A stretch of 64,000 bases of DNA from Monarcha castaneiventris obscurior (GCA_026261815.1 JAMPIT010000682.1:1746001-1810000); one strand, 5' to 3'; shown: positions 36,011-49,375, numbered from the stretch's first letter. Notes: generated by a model from the letters alone, not told the origin. Made by a program: numbers and translations.

Positions 36011-36639
36011 ATCCTACAGGTCTAAGTGGGCCTACTATGAATAAATTAGATCAGTTTATTTTTGTATGAGTTATTAATCGTATTGCAGTCATCACTGTGG
36101 TTATCTGAAAGTATTTTAATTTAATCAAAATGCAGTTAAAACTCATATAAACAAATTTGTTCTAAGTTATAGAGCCACACACAGACCAGTCTTTTCCAGT
36201 GTGGTGTGAGGAATTAAACACCAAAACAGATCCTTCTACAGTGACCTGACTATGGATTTTTGCATTACTTGATTTTGAGCATGCACTTTCCAACACTTTG
36301 CTTTCTGTACTGACTGCGAGATAAAAGAGAACAATACGCTGTTCTCTGAAGCTTTTGTCATGGTGTTCATAGCTTGTACAGGCCATCTGCTGTGGAGTAA
36401 TGTAGCTGCTACAGTACATTGCTTTCCTAGCATATGTGTAACCTGACAGCTGGGGAGTGTGAGCCCTCTGGATTCAACAGGAATTCACTTGGATGTGTAG
36501 TTACTCTGTCTACATAAAGCCTTGTGTAAAACAATACTGGCTCCTAGGTCACAGACCACAAAAGTAGTTGGCACAGATATTAGTAGCTTCTACCCCAAAC
36601 TTTTACTTGGGGGAGAAGAATGAATTCTGGAATTAATTC

Positions 36640-37075
36640 AGACCCTGATGCTCAGAGCTGTGTCCAGCCAGACTTTGAAAGCCTCCAAAGATGCCATAGC
36701 CTCCTCTGGCTCCTGCTATAGTGCGTAATTATTCTCCTTTTTCCCCCTTCTAATCACATGCTGAACCTCTCTGTTTTCTGCTGATGTCACTGTCTCTTGC
36801 TCTCCTGCCAGGGAGTGTACTTCACGGGGAAGACACTGTCCCCATCCACTTGATCTCATCCCCAGAGCTGCCCCAAACCATTCTCTGTTCCATGTTGAAC
36901 CAGCCCCAACCCCACAGACCCTCTTCCCAGATTATGTCAGTCCCACAGTTCCAGTGGCCTCCCCTGAGCCCTTCTGGTTTGTCAGTTCTGCCTGGGACCC
37001 CAAACAGGACACAGTGCCCGAATGAAGCCTGATGGGTGTTGAGCAGAGAGGATCACCCTTGCCCACCTCCCTGCA
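36640..37075 (-). mobile_element. CR1-like LINE fragment, minus orientation
   Basis: Antisense CR1 style: ACTTTGAAAGCCTCCAAAGA, a TCTCTTGCTCTCCTGCCAGG block, then CCCCAAACAGGACACAGTGC and GTGTTGAGCAGAGAGGATCA. It belongs to a different subfamily from the promoter copies. It abuts an oppositely oriented CR1. Confidence 0.65.
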
Positions 37076-38560
37076 CCCTGGATAGGAGAGAAAATAGGCA
37101 CAGGCCTGTGGAGCCCAATGAGATAAATCCCAGAGTCCTGAGGGAGTTGGCTGGTGTTGCCAAGCTGCCCTCCATCACACCTGAAAGGTCATGGCAGTCA
37201 GGGGAATTCCCTGGTGCCTAGGAAAAAAAGAAGCATAACTCCTATGTTTAAAACAAGGAGAAAGACACAGGGAGCTACAGACCAGTGAGCCGAGCCTCTG
37301 TGCCTTGGAAGATCGTGGAGCAGATGCTTATAGAAGCAACCTGGAAGACAAGGAGGTGTTCTAAGGTATCCAGCATGGCCTCACTAAGGGAAAATTGTCC
37401 CTGCACATCTGGTGGCCTTCTGTGATGGAGTGACTGCAATGGTCAGCAAGGGGAGATTGACTGATGTCCTCTACCTGGAGCCCTGAAAGGGCTTTGGAGG
37501 GTATTTGTAGGGTGTAGGATTGAGTGGCTGAGGAGCTGTCTGGATGGACACAGCCAGAGAGCCGTGGTCAGTGGCTCCATGTGCAGCTGCAGGCTGCTGG
37601 TGAGAGGTGTCCCTCGGGGCTGTGTCCTGGGCCTGGCCTCCTTCAGGGTACTGCACCTTCATCGGTGGCACGGACAGGGAGAGCGGGGCTGGCACCGACC
37701 TCAGGCTGCAGGGACACACCTGAGGGACGAGGGACATCCCAGGGCACCTGGACAAGCTCAAGAAGGGGGCCCAGAGAACCCAAAGAGTTTCAACAAGTCC
37801 AAGTGCAAGGTGCCTCACCTGGATCAGGGAAGTCCCAGACATGAGCAGAGACTGGGAGAGGAATTCATTGAGGGCAGCCCTGTGGGAGAAGGACTTGGGG
37901 GTTCTTCTGCTGGATTGGTGGATATAAAGGTGGACATGAGCCATTGGTGTGGGCTGGCAGCTCAGAAGGCCATCTACACCCTGGGCCGCACCAAAAGCAG
38001 TGGGGGCAACATGTCAGGGGAGGTGATTCTTCACCTATACCCTGCCCTCATGAGACCCCACTTGGAGAGCTGCATCCAGGTCTGGATTCAGCAGCACAGG
38101 AAAGAAGTGGACCTATTAGAGGTGTTCCAGAGGAGGCCACAAAGATGCTCAGAGGGCTAGAGCACCTCTGCTAAGGAGAGATAGGCTGAGGGAATTGAGG
38201 TTGTTCAGCCTGGAGAAGTGATGGGAAACCTCAGAACACCTTCAGGTACCTAAAGGGGCTCCAAGAGACCCGGAGAGAGATTTTTTTACAAGGGCATGTA
38301 GTGATAAAAGAAGGGGGAATAGCTTTAAGGTGAAAAAGGGCAGATATTTGGAGGAAAATCTTAACTCAGAGGGTAGTGAGGCCCTGACTAGAGAAGCTGT
38401 GGGTGCCCCATACCTGGAAAAGTTCAAGGCCAGGCTATATGGGGCTCAGAGCAACCTGCTCTAGTGGATGGCATCCCTGCTTTTGGGGATGAAGGGGAGG
38501 GATGGAACGAGATTATCTTAGAGGTCTCTTTCTACCCAAACCTTTCCAAGATTCTATGAA
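37076..38560 (+). mobile_element. CR1 LINE with degenerate reverse-transcriptase remnant, plus orientation
   Basis: This is the longest CR1 in the window. Translation in shifting frames shows ORF2 remnants, including RPVSRASVPWKIVEQ near 37282-37326 and a C-terminal block with ALMRPHLESCIQVW near 38047-38088. It then runs through the GGTTGTTCAGCCTGGAGAAG block (38199-38218) to the 3' tail CCAAGATTCTATGAA. Multiple frameshifts and stops make it inactive. It is 5'-truncated, lacking the endonuclease part. Confidence 0.9.
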
Positions 38561-38736
38561 AATCTCTGTGACCCCTTGTGGGAGGAATCAGGGGAGCCCA
38601 GAGGGCCGGCCAGAAGTGCTGAGATGTGGGGATGGCCTGTGGAACTTTGTGCTGAAGGCTCCCAATGAACCCTCTTTGCCTCATGTGCCTGGAATTGTCT
38701 GCCTCAGCCAGAGTGACCTGATGGAGCCCTAGGTTT

Positions 38737-39280
38737 CATAGAATCATTAGGTGCCTTCTAGGTGCACATGAAATTGTCAGGGACCTCCCCCAGGCTCCAC
38801 AAGTTTTCAAAGATGGCAGAAAGTGGCCTCACACTGTCATCAGTCACCTCACTCAACCCCCTTCAGACAAACCCCTCTCAGGTCAATGGAATTGGATAAA
38901 ACAGGATTTTCTAGGAGACTTCTGAGCTGAATGTCCTCTACTCCTGGAATTCCTCCTCTTCTTCTTCCCTGCCTTTGGACTACAACACCTGGGAACCGTG
39001 TCAGTGGAAACTGAGAGGAAGAAGACACAAAGTACCTCATGTTTGTCTGCATTTGCTGGCAGCGTACCACTCAACCCATTTGTCATAATTTCCTTGCCTG
39101 ATTTACTTCTTACATAGCAGCAGAAGCACTTCTTGAACCCCGGGTTAGTTTTGGTTTTCCTGATCATACCTCTGTACACCTCAGTAGAAATAATAATATA
39201 ATCTCTGTCATAACCTCTCCTAACTCCCACCATGCCTTTACACCTTTTGGTTTTTTCACATTGTTCTGTCATGAGTTTTC
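38737..39280 (-). mobile_element. Diverged CR1 fragment, minus orientation
   Basis: It begins with a CR1 tail (TTTCATAGAATCATTAGG) and then resembles a more internal antisense part of CR1: AGTGGCCTCACACTGTCATC, AAGTACCTCATG and AGCAGAAGCACTTCTTGA. The jump from tail to internal region suggests an internal deletion, or two separate insertions. Confidence 0.5.
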
Positions 39281-40069
39281 TTTTTAGCTAAGTCAGCCAT
39301 CTAAAATATCTGTTGTTTTATCCTTGAGCATCAATCAGCATGGACTTTTCTTTTGAGCTCCTTTGCCTTTCAAACCCCACAAGAGCTGGCTCCCATAAGA
39401 GCTGCCTCACACCTACCTCTTCCCTGATTAAGCCACAGCTTTCTGTCGTGAGGTTCAGAGCTATTTGCCTTCCTACTCCCCAGACTGGCCCAGGATCTGG
39501 AACTTCCCTGTGTCTGGATAATTACAGTTATACCCTGACCAGTTCTTCCTTATTTTTCGATAGCACATCCAGGCCACTGTCATCCCAGCTGGTACATCTA
39601 ACACCTGTGTTATCCCTGACATCCTCCAAAAATCTCCCTAGTGGCCTTTCCCTTGGAGCAGGTGCCAGGGAGGATGAATTCCCCCAGGAGAACCAATTCT
39701 AGGATGCAGAAGCTCAATCGTGGCAGGAACACTGCAGTTCTGTGCCCCCGCACTTTGCTCTAGCTCAAATGTAGAATGCAGGAACATAAGACAGGGCCAG
39801 CAGGTCAAATATGTATCCCTATTTCCTGGAAATATCTTAAAACGTAATAAAATCAAGCATTTTGTTGGTTTTGTGTTGTTTGTTTCAGGGTATTTTACTC
39901 CATATAACTCTTGCAATTAATTATGATGAGTCAGAAACTGCTTCTGCTGAAACTGAATGCCTTCCTGTCTCCTGTATAATGTGTTTGGGTTCAGTTTAAA
40001 CCTGTTTAGTTTTGGGCCAGCATGGCCACTCAGGTTTTCAGCATTCATTTGTATTCATGTACAGAAACT

Positions 40070-40260
40070 GTACTACTCTTGGCTTGTATTTTGTGAGACT
40101 AAATATGCCAAACTTCTCTAATTTCGCCTTCTTTCTCACCAATATTTTAGCTGTCATTCTCTGCAATTGTTTTGAATTGGTTTAATCTTTCTTGAACTTG
40201 GGCTGGAGCCTACACAGCACCTCACTAGTGTGGTTTGTGCTTCTGCATCTTGCTTTGCAC
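40070..40260 (-). mobile_element. Possible very old CR1 relic
   Basis: The order of weak matches (AACTTCTCTAATTTC, then TTGTTTTGAATTGG, then TTGGGCTGGAGCCTACACAG) follows the antisense layout of older CR1 families, but divergence is high and the call is tentative. Confidence 0.25.
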
Positions 40261-40904
40261 CTGCCCTTTGAAAGCACTTGGCTTTCTCAGAGCTCTGTCT
40301 TCTTGGTGACATGTAGATACATTTAGGACACAGTTACACACACTTGCCTGTCTCTTTCAGCAGTTTTCAACTGCTGATCTCACGGAAATTCTTACTGTTG
40401 TTGCCAGGGGGTTTGGAGTCTATGCTGCATATATTTTTATATTTTCTTCATATTATCATAGTTATCATAGTTACATAGCACATCTTTTTCCACATGGACA
40501 GAGCCTGTAAACTTTGAGCTAATACCCTTGAATTTCTGCTAGGTGTTTCCAAATTTTGCAACACTGTCATTAAAGGAAACTCACAGTTCCCAGAGAATTT
40601 CTCAAAGATCTTACTCCTGAACTAAGATCCTCTCTCTCCACGTGTTCTTCCTACTCTTCCTGAAGTCAGCTCCTTACCTGCTGTACCTTGATGGCACTGA
40701 TCCCTGTTCATGCCAGTGCTGCTAATTATTTCTAAGATGACCTTGAGTTGAGTGGATGATGTTTCTTCTGTTCAAAGGGCATCAGCAGCACACCCAGTAT
40801 TTTTTGATGGCTCTTGGTACTCAAGACTATTTTTGTGCTTTGGATTGCTTCAGATGACTTGGGCTGAATGATGCTGTTGTGTCTAGACACTCCCTAACAC
40901 CCAA

Positions 40905-40912
<8 letters not shown>

Positions 40913-40935
<23 letters not shown>

Positions 40936-40937
40936 CA
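40913..40937. repeat. AC dinucleotide microsatellite
   Basis: About twelve AC units in an uninterrupted array. Confidence 0.95.
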
Positions 40938-43900
40938 TATCCGTGTTCTGTACTTCCCTTGTGCATTGTCTATGTCATCTTTTAGGAGGGCATCCACAGA
41001 TATTTGCTTACAACTGCCACAGCAAGTGCTTGGATGCTGATGGGGTAGCAGGCTCACTGGGAAGCGCTGCCTTGCTTCATTAGGTGGCTGAGAAGCGTGC
41101 TGGGTGCTATCTTTAAGAGGGATCTGCACAGATTCTTAGTTGGCTGCAGTACACATTCCAGTTGAGCGCTACTTACCAGCCGAATTTCAAGGCTCAGCAA
41201 ACAACTGAGCTAGGGCAGATGGAATAATTACAGAGTTGTGAAAGGCTGAAATGTAAAACAGATTAATAGATTGTTCCCTCTACCTGTCAGCCTTGGTGGG
41301 GGAAAAAGTTCAGCTTCTAGGTAGTGGCAGTCTTAGCTCAAAGGGGACTTCCCTCTCTCCCAAAGGCCAGAACCGTGCTCCAGATTGCATGTACACTGCA
41401 GTGTCACATCTTCAGTTAGTATATTGTGTGTTTCTCATACCCAGCTTATCACCAGGACTCGTGGGATCAGGCTGCACACACCAGGTCCCTTCAAAATACT
41501 GTGTCCAAGGGTGCTGTTACTGAAGAGTCTCTCAAGTCCAACTGGCCATTTCATATTTAGAGCTAGATCCCTCCTGAATGTCTCAGGTAAAGCCTTTTCT
41601 AGTGCTAACTGAGGCAGGGATATGTCACCTTTAATTGATATGCCCTTTTCCATTTCAGCTCTTCTGTCTGCACTGTAGTGAGGGATTGCAGTACACAAGA
41701 GGGTACCAGGTTTGGCTCTGGTTTCCCATGGTTACCAGTGAAATCAAAAATGAATAAAAGAGAGGGCTGATTTCCTTGGGATTTAGTAGCTTGTTTTTTT
41801 CCCCTTTACTCCCAAATGACTGAAATCTTTTCTTCTTTTCTTTTCCGGCAGTTTCCAAGTGCAAGTTTAAGAAGTGGTTCAGAGGAGTGGGTAGGATGCC
41901 TGACTGGGGGTAAAGAGGCCTGCCTGCTAATCCTGCCCAAAGTAAACGATCAGCTAATGGTTTTGATTTTAGCTGTATGTGGCTCAATCCTCTCCCATTG
42001 GGAGGACTCTGCAAAGCGCAATGACTTGAAAATTAGCTTCACAATATTTTTTTTTTAATTAAAATGAAAGAGGAAATTAAATTACCGCCAGTGAGAACAA
42101 GAAGTAGCAGTCATTCACTAATTGTTTGTCAGAAAACAGGTTCAGTGAAGGGGAAAATCAAATTTGATCGGTATTGCTGGGTTTGTCTTCATACTTTCTT
42201 GGCTAAATGGTGTTTTCTGAGATCAAGGAGAGGACCAAATAACAGCAATTCAGTTTCAGGATTTATGCAGAGTTCACTTGCATGTCAGGTTACAAATATT
42301 GGTAGTTACAGTGACACTTCATTTCTACTACAATTGTCACATACAAATAAGATTATTAGAAGTGCAAGAGGCCTGAAGGGGATAATTTGCTTGAGGTAAG
42401 AACTTTAAAATCTAAGCATAAAGTCATTTAAGTCGAGCATAAAGAGCAAGCATCAGATCAGGCAAAGCAGGCAGACTTTAACCAAGCTTTGGTGAGACCC
42501 AATGGAGAGGTCATGCTGTCCAAGTTAATTGGCACGGACAAGAGAAATTATAGGCGTTATCGGGAGTTATAGATTACTCTTTCTCCTGATTACTGGTGTT
42601 GCATGGCTGCTGTAAGAGAAAAGACTGAAAGGACCCTGCTCCCATAGATGGGCACACTTAGAAAAAGGAGCAGAAGAGAAGTAATGGGGAAAACAGAAAG
42701 AAGCTAGCTGTGGATCAATACTAATACATGTTCAGTAGCACTTCACATTGAGAGGCAGCAGACTCAAATATCCACAACCCTCAGCACTGTGCTGCTTCTT
42801 AAAAGAGACAGGGCTTTCCTGTTTCCAGCTGAAGCACCAGAGACAGGCAGCTCATGTGAATTACATGTTTTTCCATGTACACATGCCCCCCAATGCACTC
42901 AAGATGCATTAAACCTCTTCTGCCTGCTGGGAATAGGACAGAGCATGTGTCCTGTGCATGGAAACCCAAGTGATTTTAGCCCCAACTGTTCAGCACAGCA
43001 GCCATGCACGATAGCTGCAGCTGGTTGCCATGGTTCAAGCAACTCTGGGAACTCATCAGGGATTTCCAGCGTTGCAGGAGACACTCTTAATATCCTGCTA
43101 GTGAAAAAGGACAGGGCAAAGGACCCTCCAAAAGAGCAGAAAGCTCCACAGCTAAGACTGCAGTGGAGATTAATTGCTTAGCCAGAAGATACATGGCTGA
43201 GTTCCCCAGGGAAAACAATTATAAAAGCCAACGTTGTTCACCCCTACAATAGGAATTTAATTGTAATATGGTAAGTGCTGGTTTTTCCACTATACACATA
43301 TTGACTCTATTGGGTTGGGAAAAACAGTTAGCTCGTGCCTCAGCATGTATTTCCCAAGTATCTGATTGCTGCTTCAGGTGGACGATTCCCAAATCTTACT
43401 GCTCGCCTACTGCACTGCCTCATTTTTCTCTGCCAAGTGACATTGCCATTTGCTCTCTGAAGTGGGAGTGTCTCAGAAGCCTTACTGTTTTGTGAATCTC
43501 ACAGAATTTGTCAGTGTGAAAGTCCAAACTTGCACAGCAGAAATCTGGAGTCCAGTAAAATGGACTAGAAATCTCACTTCCGTGGGTCTTCAGAGGACAG
43601 AAAGTCTTTTGAATCTTTTGTCCCTGGAGTTTTATTTGTCAGTCTTCTGCGGTTTACAGCTAAGAAGTAAATCCTAGACCATCTGTACTCGCAGGTTTTT
43701 TGTAGCTTCTTCTCACGTCTCTCATCTTTGAAGTGTAAGCACTCTTGTTTAAAGATAGACTCCTGTCCTAACTTTAGGACCCAAGCAGAGAGGTTACTGT
43801 CTTGAAAGGAATCTTGCTGGAGAAACTTTTTTAAAATCTGTGAAGTTGGTGCCCACTTCCCTCTTTCTTGAAATAGTTATTCCCTCTTTGCACAGAATTA

Positions 43901-44141
43901 AGGTGTCAGTTTACTGTTTTACATCCGTCTTTTATCCCACTTTTTTTCCGTTCCCTGGAGAGCTGCCCAGTCCCAAGAAATTTGGGGTGGTTTTTTGTGG
44001 GTTTTTTTTGGTTTTTTTCTAATTCTGCTGTTACTTTGTGAGGAACCGGCGTTTGCGGGGACAGCCCATGCTCAGTTTTCCATGTGGGAATTGAAAAGCG
44101 CTGCGTGGATGTGTCGGGATCACTGCACTCTTTTTACCCAG

Positions 44142-44155
44142 CCAGCAGATGGCAT
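44142..44155 (+). promoter_or_regulatory. CTCF-like motif
   Basis: CCAGCAGATGGCAT matches the core CTCF consensus (CCASYAGRKGGCRS) at every position but the last. It lies in a small patch with several CpGs (about 44.04-44.22 kb) inside otherwise CpG-poor DNA, as expected for an often-unmethylated occupied site. TGCACTC lies about a dozen bases upstream. Confidence 0.5.
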
Positions 44156-47100
44156 CGAAGCTCCAGAAACGTCTCCGCTCCCTCGGACCCAGATCAGGTT
44201 CTTTTCGGCTTCGACATCTTGGTGCAAACAGGATTATTTTAGTAGGCTTCCATTAAGCCTGCTGTTAACTGAAAAAAAACCTCAGTATAGTAGTATATGT
44301 ACACATTTTTTGAAGTTGGTGACTCTACTCCTGAAGCTTAACATCTTGGGAATTTTACTTTTCTCCTTCAGTGTACCTGTAGGGAACTTAAGAATTTCTC
44401 TTATAATGCCTTTAAGTGAAGATTCATTTTATTTCTCATTTTAGGTCTGATTTATCAAGTTCATTTTTTAGACTAATATCTGTACTCCAGATATATGCAG
44501 AAGTTTGGCTTTTATGAATGCTGACATGGGTAAAACAGCAGATGTTAATCAAATTTGTTGAAGTGATATTATTTCTAAATCGTATTGCTTCCTGGTGTTA
44601 GATTTCACAGTTTATGTATAGCATTCAATAACTTACAAATATTCGGTGCAAAACTGCTGCTTACATGTCTTAAAAAAGCTAATACAAAAACCTATTGTGA
44701 CTATATAAGATCGAATAAATTCAGTTGCAAAGTTGACTCTGATTTCTATGCTTTGTTAGGAGAAAGGAATTTGTAATTATCACTTCAATTCTTATGAAAA
44801 GTAAAGTATAACCTATTTGCTCTTTCATTTCCAGCATGGCAAAAGCAGCTGACTGTCTGTGTCTAATCCCACACACACTAGTCTTCATAGAAAGTGTCTT
44901 GTGCCAGTTTCTTCCCTAGGAAACACTTTTTATAGGTGGAAAGAGAACAAGAAAAAATATTAAATCAGTAGCTTTTTTCCTGGTTTTCTTTTCCTTTTTA
45001 ACAAAACCATTTTAACAATATGTCAGTAACATATTAAATTACACATGATGGGAGAGTCCAAATAATTCTGTGAGTTCAATGAAAATGATGTATGGTGGAA
45101 TATTTCTCTTCAGAAATCCAGAAAATAGTCCTTTAGAGGGGAAAAAAAAAGTATTGAGCCATTTATCTGATTAAAGTATTTGTGGATGAAATAATTCTTG
45201 CTCATCCCTCATCTATGTTAAATGGGGTACTCAAATACCTTTTTGTGTCTCCCTGATATGAGTGATAAAATAGATGAGAGAAGTTTTAAAAGTGAAGTCC
45301 ATTTGGCCTTAAATAAGATAGGAAGCTAACCTTTTCTGGCCATGGGATTTCTCCTGACTTTCATAATCATGGATTGCTCGAGATGTACCTAGACACCGGT
45401 CAAGTAATTTTTGCCTGTTCCCAGTTTATCCATTATAAATTCAGTTACTGATATTGGGAAAACATCAACATCAGGATCAACAACTTTCTATATCTGCCAT
45501 GGATTCTGTGATAAATGTATTTGTTAAGGATTTCTTGAAGTGTTACTTAGATTTTAGGCAGCAGTTATGCACAACATTCAAGTGTCTTCCTCTGTTATGG
45601 TTTTCCATATAATTAAAAATTACATCTCATATTAATTCTAATTCTATTATTATTGACTCTGTACTTACAAAATATTCTAATTCTCTATTCTTAGTTCTGT
45701 TTCACTGAGGTTATCCATGCTGGTTAACAATAGTTGTTTTCGGATATGTAATATGACAGAATTTATCACATTCTTAGTAAATTAATAATATGTTGGTTGC
45801 GAGGAATACTCATTTAATGCATGTCTGCATGGTTGCATACTTGCAGAACATTCCCAAGAAGACAAATAATACTCCTTCTTGAACAATGATCCAATATATT
45901 TAATTTTATTTCATTATTCAGTTAATGACATAATAATTTAATTGATACTACACCATTGAAGCAAACAGAAGCTACTGCTGTAGAAAACATAATGTGAAAT
46001 GCTGCTTGTTAAATAGTGAATAAGCAAGTGAGAACCGCCAGGTTAAGTGATCATGTGGCTGACTCACTGGTCTGCTACCAGAAGCCAAAGTTCGTCCTCA
46101 GAAAAGAAGCAGGTGTGAAAAAGAAGGAACGGCAGGTGGGGGGAATCTGTCTGAACCAGGTTTTGGTTCAGGCTGCTGGGCAAGGTCTCACTACTTGCAT
46201 TCGCTGCCAGTGGCCTGTGATCTGTGTGAAAACTTAGAGCTCCAAGTGCAGTGTGACCCTGGCTGGGCAGCTCCTCCCACACACTGCTTTTCCAGGACAT
46301 GGGTTTCGCCAGCTGAGAATGGTCAGAGAGTTCCATCTGAACCCCCACTGCTGCTGCAGTACAAATTGCTAAGAGCTGTCTGTTGTTCCAGCAGAATTCC
46401 TGCTCAGATGAATCTCCCCAGAGGTTGGATGTTTTAGGAAATGGAGGGTGGTAATACCCAGATTGTGAGTTCTGCTGGCAGGAGAAAAAAAATTGAGTTT
46501 GTGAGTACATTTTATCTGCAGGCTCTTTCTCTGCTATTATCAAAGTCAGTGAAATGGTAGGGAGGGTCAAACAGAGGTGAGGATCACTTGTACTGGTGTC
46601 CTCAGCTGCTTTCTTTGTTGTGGAGGCAGTGCAGCAGGACTGGAACTGTGCTTAGGATGCAAAGTTCACTCAGCTTTCATTGTCCCTATGCCCACTGCAC
46701 AGAGTAAATGACAATTAAAAGGCCTTCTCTCTTCCTTCAGCAGGTACCTGAGGTTCACAATTCTATTCCTCCCTAATTGTCTGTGAAAAGGATCTTTTTC
46801 TCCTCCTGTTTTGAAGCCTCAGGTGCTCACCCACAGCCATAAATTTGCCTTAGGCCTGTCTTAGGAATGAACGATCAGCTCTCAGAAGCACCCCTCTGAT
46901 GCTTCATTTCTCAACCTCTGCTTATTACAGAAGTGGTGTACAGACTCACAGCAAATACTGCACGGGCAGGACAGGCTCTCTTCTCATGCCTTTTTGCAAG
47001 AAAATCACCCCTTTGTCAGAAGTGGCTTCATCTGCTTATCAACAGCTCACTCAAGTGGCACATGCAGACTGCTGTCCCTCCTCCAGCTAACCCAGTAGTT

Positions 47101-47254
47101 GCTGGGAAAAACAGCACAGTGCTGCACCAGCCACCCACCTTTCTGTGCCCCTTGGAAGGCAAAGGAGCTCAGGAGTACTGGAATATTTTCAGTTTCAAGG
47201 CATAAAACTGGCCTACACCCTTCATCAGAAAAAGGAACAGTCATAACCAGAAGA

Positions 47255-47600
47255 CATCCTGGCTAAACAGTGAGTTGCTGAAGGAGCCCCAGCGCAAAAG
47301 AAGGATATGAGAGAGATGGAAAACATAAGAATACCACAAAGAAATATAGAAATTGTGCTCCTGCATGCAGAAAGGTAGTTAGGAAAGGAAAAATTCAGCC
47401 AGAGCTCAAATTGGCAAATGATGTCAAACACAGCAAATGAAAGGCTGTTATTGCTCTGTTACAGAGTGGAAGCACGAAGAAGCTGCTGAATGGGGATGGA
47501 AGGTTAATTAAAAATGCCCACAGAAAAGACAGGCGTACTCAGTGCCCTCTTCACGTCAGTCCTCATGGGTGAGATCAGCCCCCAGGTCTCTATGCTGAGA
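47255..47600 (+). mobile_element. Ancient CR1 ORF2 fragment, plus orientation
   Basis: CTGGCTAAACAGTGAGTTGC and the lysine/arginine-rich stretch that follows correspond to the linker between the endonuclease and reverse-transcriptase parts of CR1 ORF2. This is followed by a diverged equivalent of the segment leading into the reverse transcriptase (GCCCTCTTCACGTCAGTCCT). No open frame survives. Confidence 0.5.
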
Positions 47601-49214
47601 AGTGATGACAAACAAATGTGGAAGAAAGTTCATTTAAGGACCATCTCCACAAATTGGACAACTACAGATACCTTCCTCAGTTTCAAGGGAAAAAAAAAAT
47701 CACCATGAGAGTAGTTAGCCATGGGAGCTAGGAAAGAGGTGGACTTTTCTAATGAAAATATTCAAGACACAGTTCGACAGAAAAGGGAGATCTAATCTTA
47801 GGCACTGCTTTCCATGGAAGTTTGAAGCCCCCTTTGAATTTGGACCTTTATGTCATTTTTATGGTCATCTCTGGTTTCTGCAGAAGAATTACAGGGAAAA
47901 ATAAATAGTCCGATTACAAACATGTTGTAAATTTTTTTGTGGTGACTTTTAATAAACACTGGTACTTAGCTCATCTCTTCAGCTTAAACTTTATTTCACT
48001 TTTTCTTGCATCTCTGCCTGTTCTGTCCCCCTGAACTAAAGATCACAGAAGCTGCTGCAGAGAGGGAGGTTTTATTCCCCAAAACACTAAAATTTTTATT
48101 CTGAATTATTTGCTCATAATGTTCAAGCTTTGGCTTCTGTGATTAGCTCTTAACTTCTGTTTAAGGGTCAGTGGAAAAACACTTTTTCTTAATGATAAAA
48201 TTTTGTTGTAATTTCTGGTATTTGCAGCTGCTCACCAGGTTGTGCCTTACAGAGCGAGATGTCCTAACTTCTTCGCAGCTCCCACTTGAATAATTTCCAC
48301 TTTGCTGCTCTGTTGTTTTGGTACACCCCTCTCTGCTTTCTGGAAAGCTTTTGTGCTGCTACACAGAAAGGGGACACGCTTTTGTACCGCCATTCCAGGA
48401 AATTCTGTCCTCTAAACTATCCCTCAAACATTTTGGCAGGTCTCCTGACTTTTGAGGTCTTAGTGAGGAACATCTGAATTTCCACCCTGCACCAGAATGG
48501 TATCCAGCTTTGTTTTTCCAGGAGTGAATAATATTTACTTCCCTAAGGTGTCCTGGAGCCTCTTAGGGCCTCACCAGACAGCAGTGGTGTGATTACCTCC
48601 CTAAGAGGAAGAGGCTGTGCTGTCACTAACCTGAAAATACTCACCCAAATATTGTCTTTTGAGTTGCAACAGGCTGAGTCAACACTGCTGCAATTTCAGG
48701 CTCTGTCTCTTGGATACTCCACAGCCTTTGTGGCTGGGATTTCACAGGCCAGCCTCCAGCGCTGGTGCTGATACCCAAAGTGCTCCAGCTGATTCCTTCC
48801 CCAAGCTGGAAGTCCAAGAGTTCTCTGAGCTTGCCACATGGTTTTCCCAGGACACGTATGACTTCCAGTGAGCCTAATTACTTTTTGGCTGATGCAAGAC
48901 ACACAGAGGGGAGAAAAATATCATCCAAAAAATAAGCACAAACTGTACACTTTAGCCTACCTCTGTGCCCCTGTGGCCAAGCAACCTTAAGGTTTAGATT
49001 AGAAGCTTCTAAAGAGCCCACTCTTCTTTCTCTCCCTTTTTCCTCATGAAAGTGGTCTTTTCCTCTCCTTCCAGCAGCTGCTTTTCTGCTCCCAGTCTTT
49101 CCTCATTTTTTGACATGACTGAAGAGAGAACACTTCCTGGGTTGTCATTAGTCTCCTTGTCAGGAGCCTCACAGATCAGGCCTGTCAGATGTGCAAAATC
49201 TATCACCACCTCAT

Positions 49215-49375
49215 CCGCAGCTTACTTGTTACCCTGCCGAGTTTCAGATTGGAATAATTAGTTTGCCTTGAGCCATTGCCAATTATTTTGCTGCTGTATG
49301 ATTAAATGGACTGTAACTGAATAGCTAGCTGGTCACCAAGATTTAATGACCCTCCACTGTTATATCTAGCCAAGT
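49215..49375. promoter_or_regulatory. Candidate conserved non-coding element
   Basis: Repeat-free block with a TAATTA core at 49255-49260, followed by AGCCATTGCCAATTATTTTG and TATGATTAAATGG. Several homeodomain-type words occur within 60 bases. The call rests on composition only. Confidence 0.3.

Larger units (their letters stand above)
30801..36639. other. Intergenic DNA upstream of RAD23B
   Basis: No coding sequence or recognisable interspersed repeat is supported here. Short open frames lack family resemblance. An A/GA-rich simple repeat lies at 31533-31570. Two AT-rich, motif-dense blocks (33.98-34.10 and 35.75-36.01 kb) look like possible conserved non-coding elements and are listed separately. 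Confidence 0.7.
39281..47254. other. Intergenic DNA upstream of RAD23B
   Basis: No supported coding sequence. The stretch from 39.3 to 39.7 kb has the feel of an old repeat that I cannot classify. A CA microsatellite lies at 40.91 kb. A local CpG-containing patch with a CTCF-like motif lies near 44.0-44.2 kb. From 44.4 to 46.0 kb the DNA is very AT-rich and repeat-poor. Confidence 0.65.

Noticed and set aside
42440..42560. A weak resemblance to a CR1 C-terminal segment (TTTGGTGAGACCCAATGGAG)
   Set aside because: Only one word matches and the flanks do not follow the CR1 order, so I did not list it as an element.
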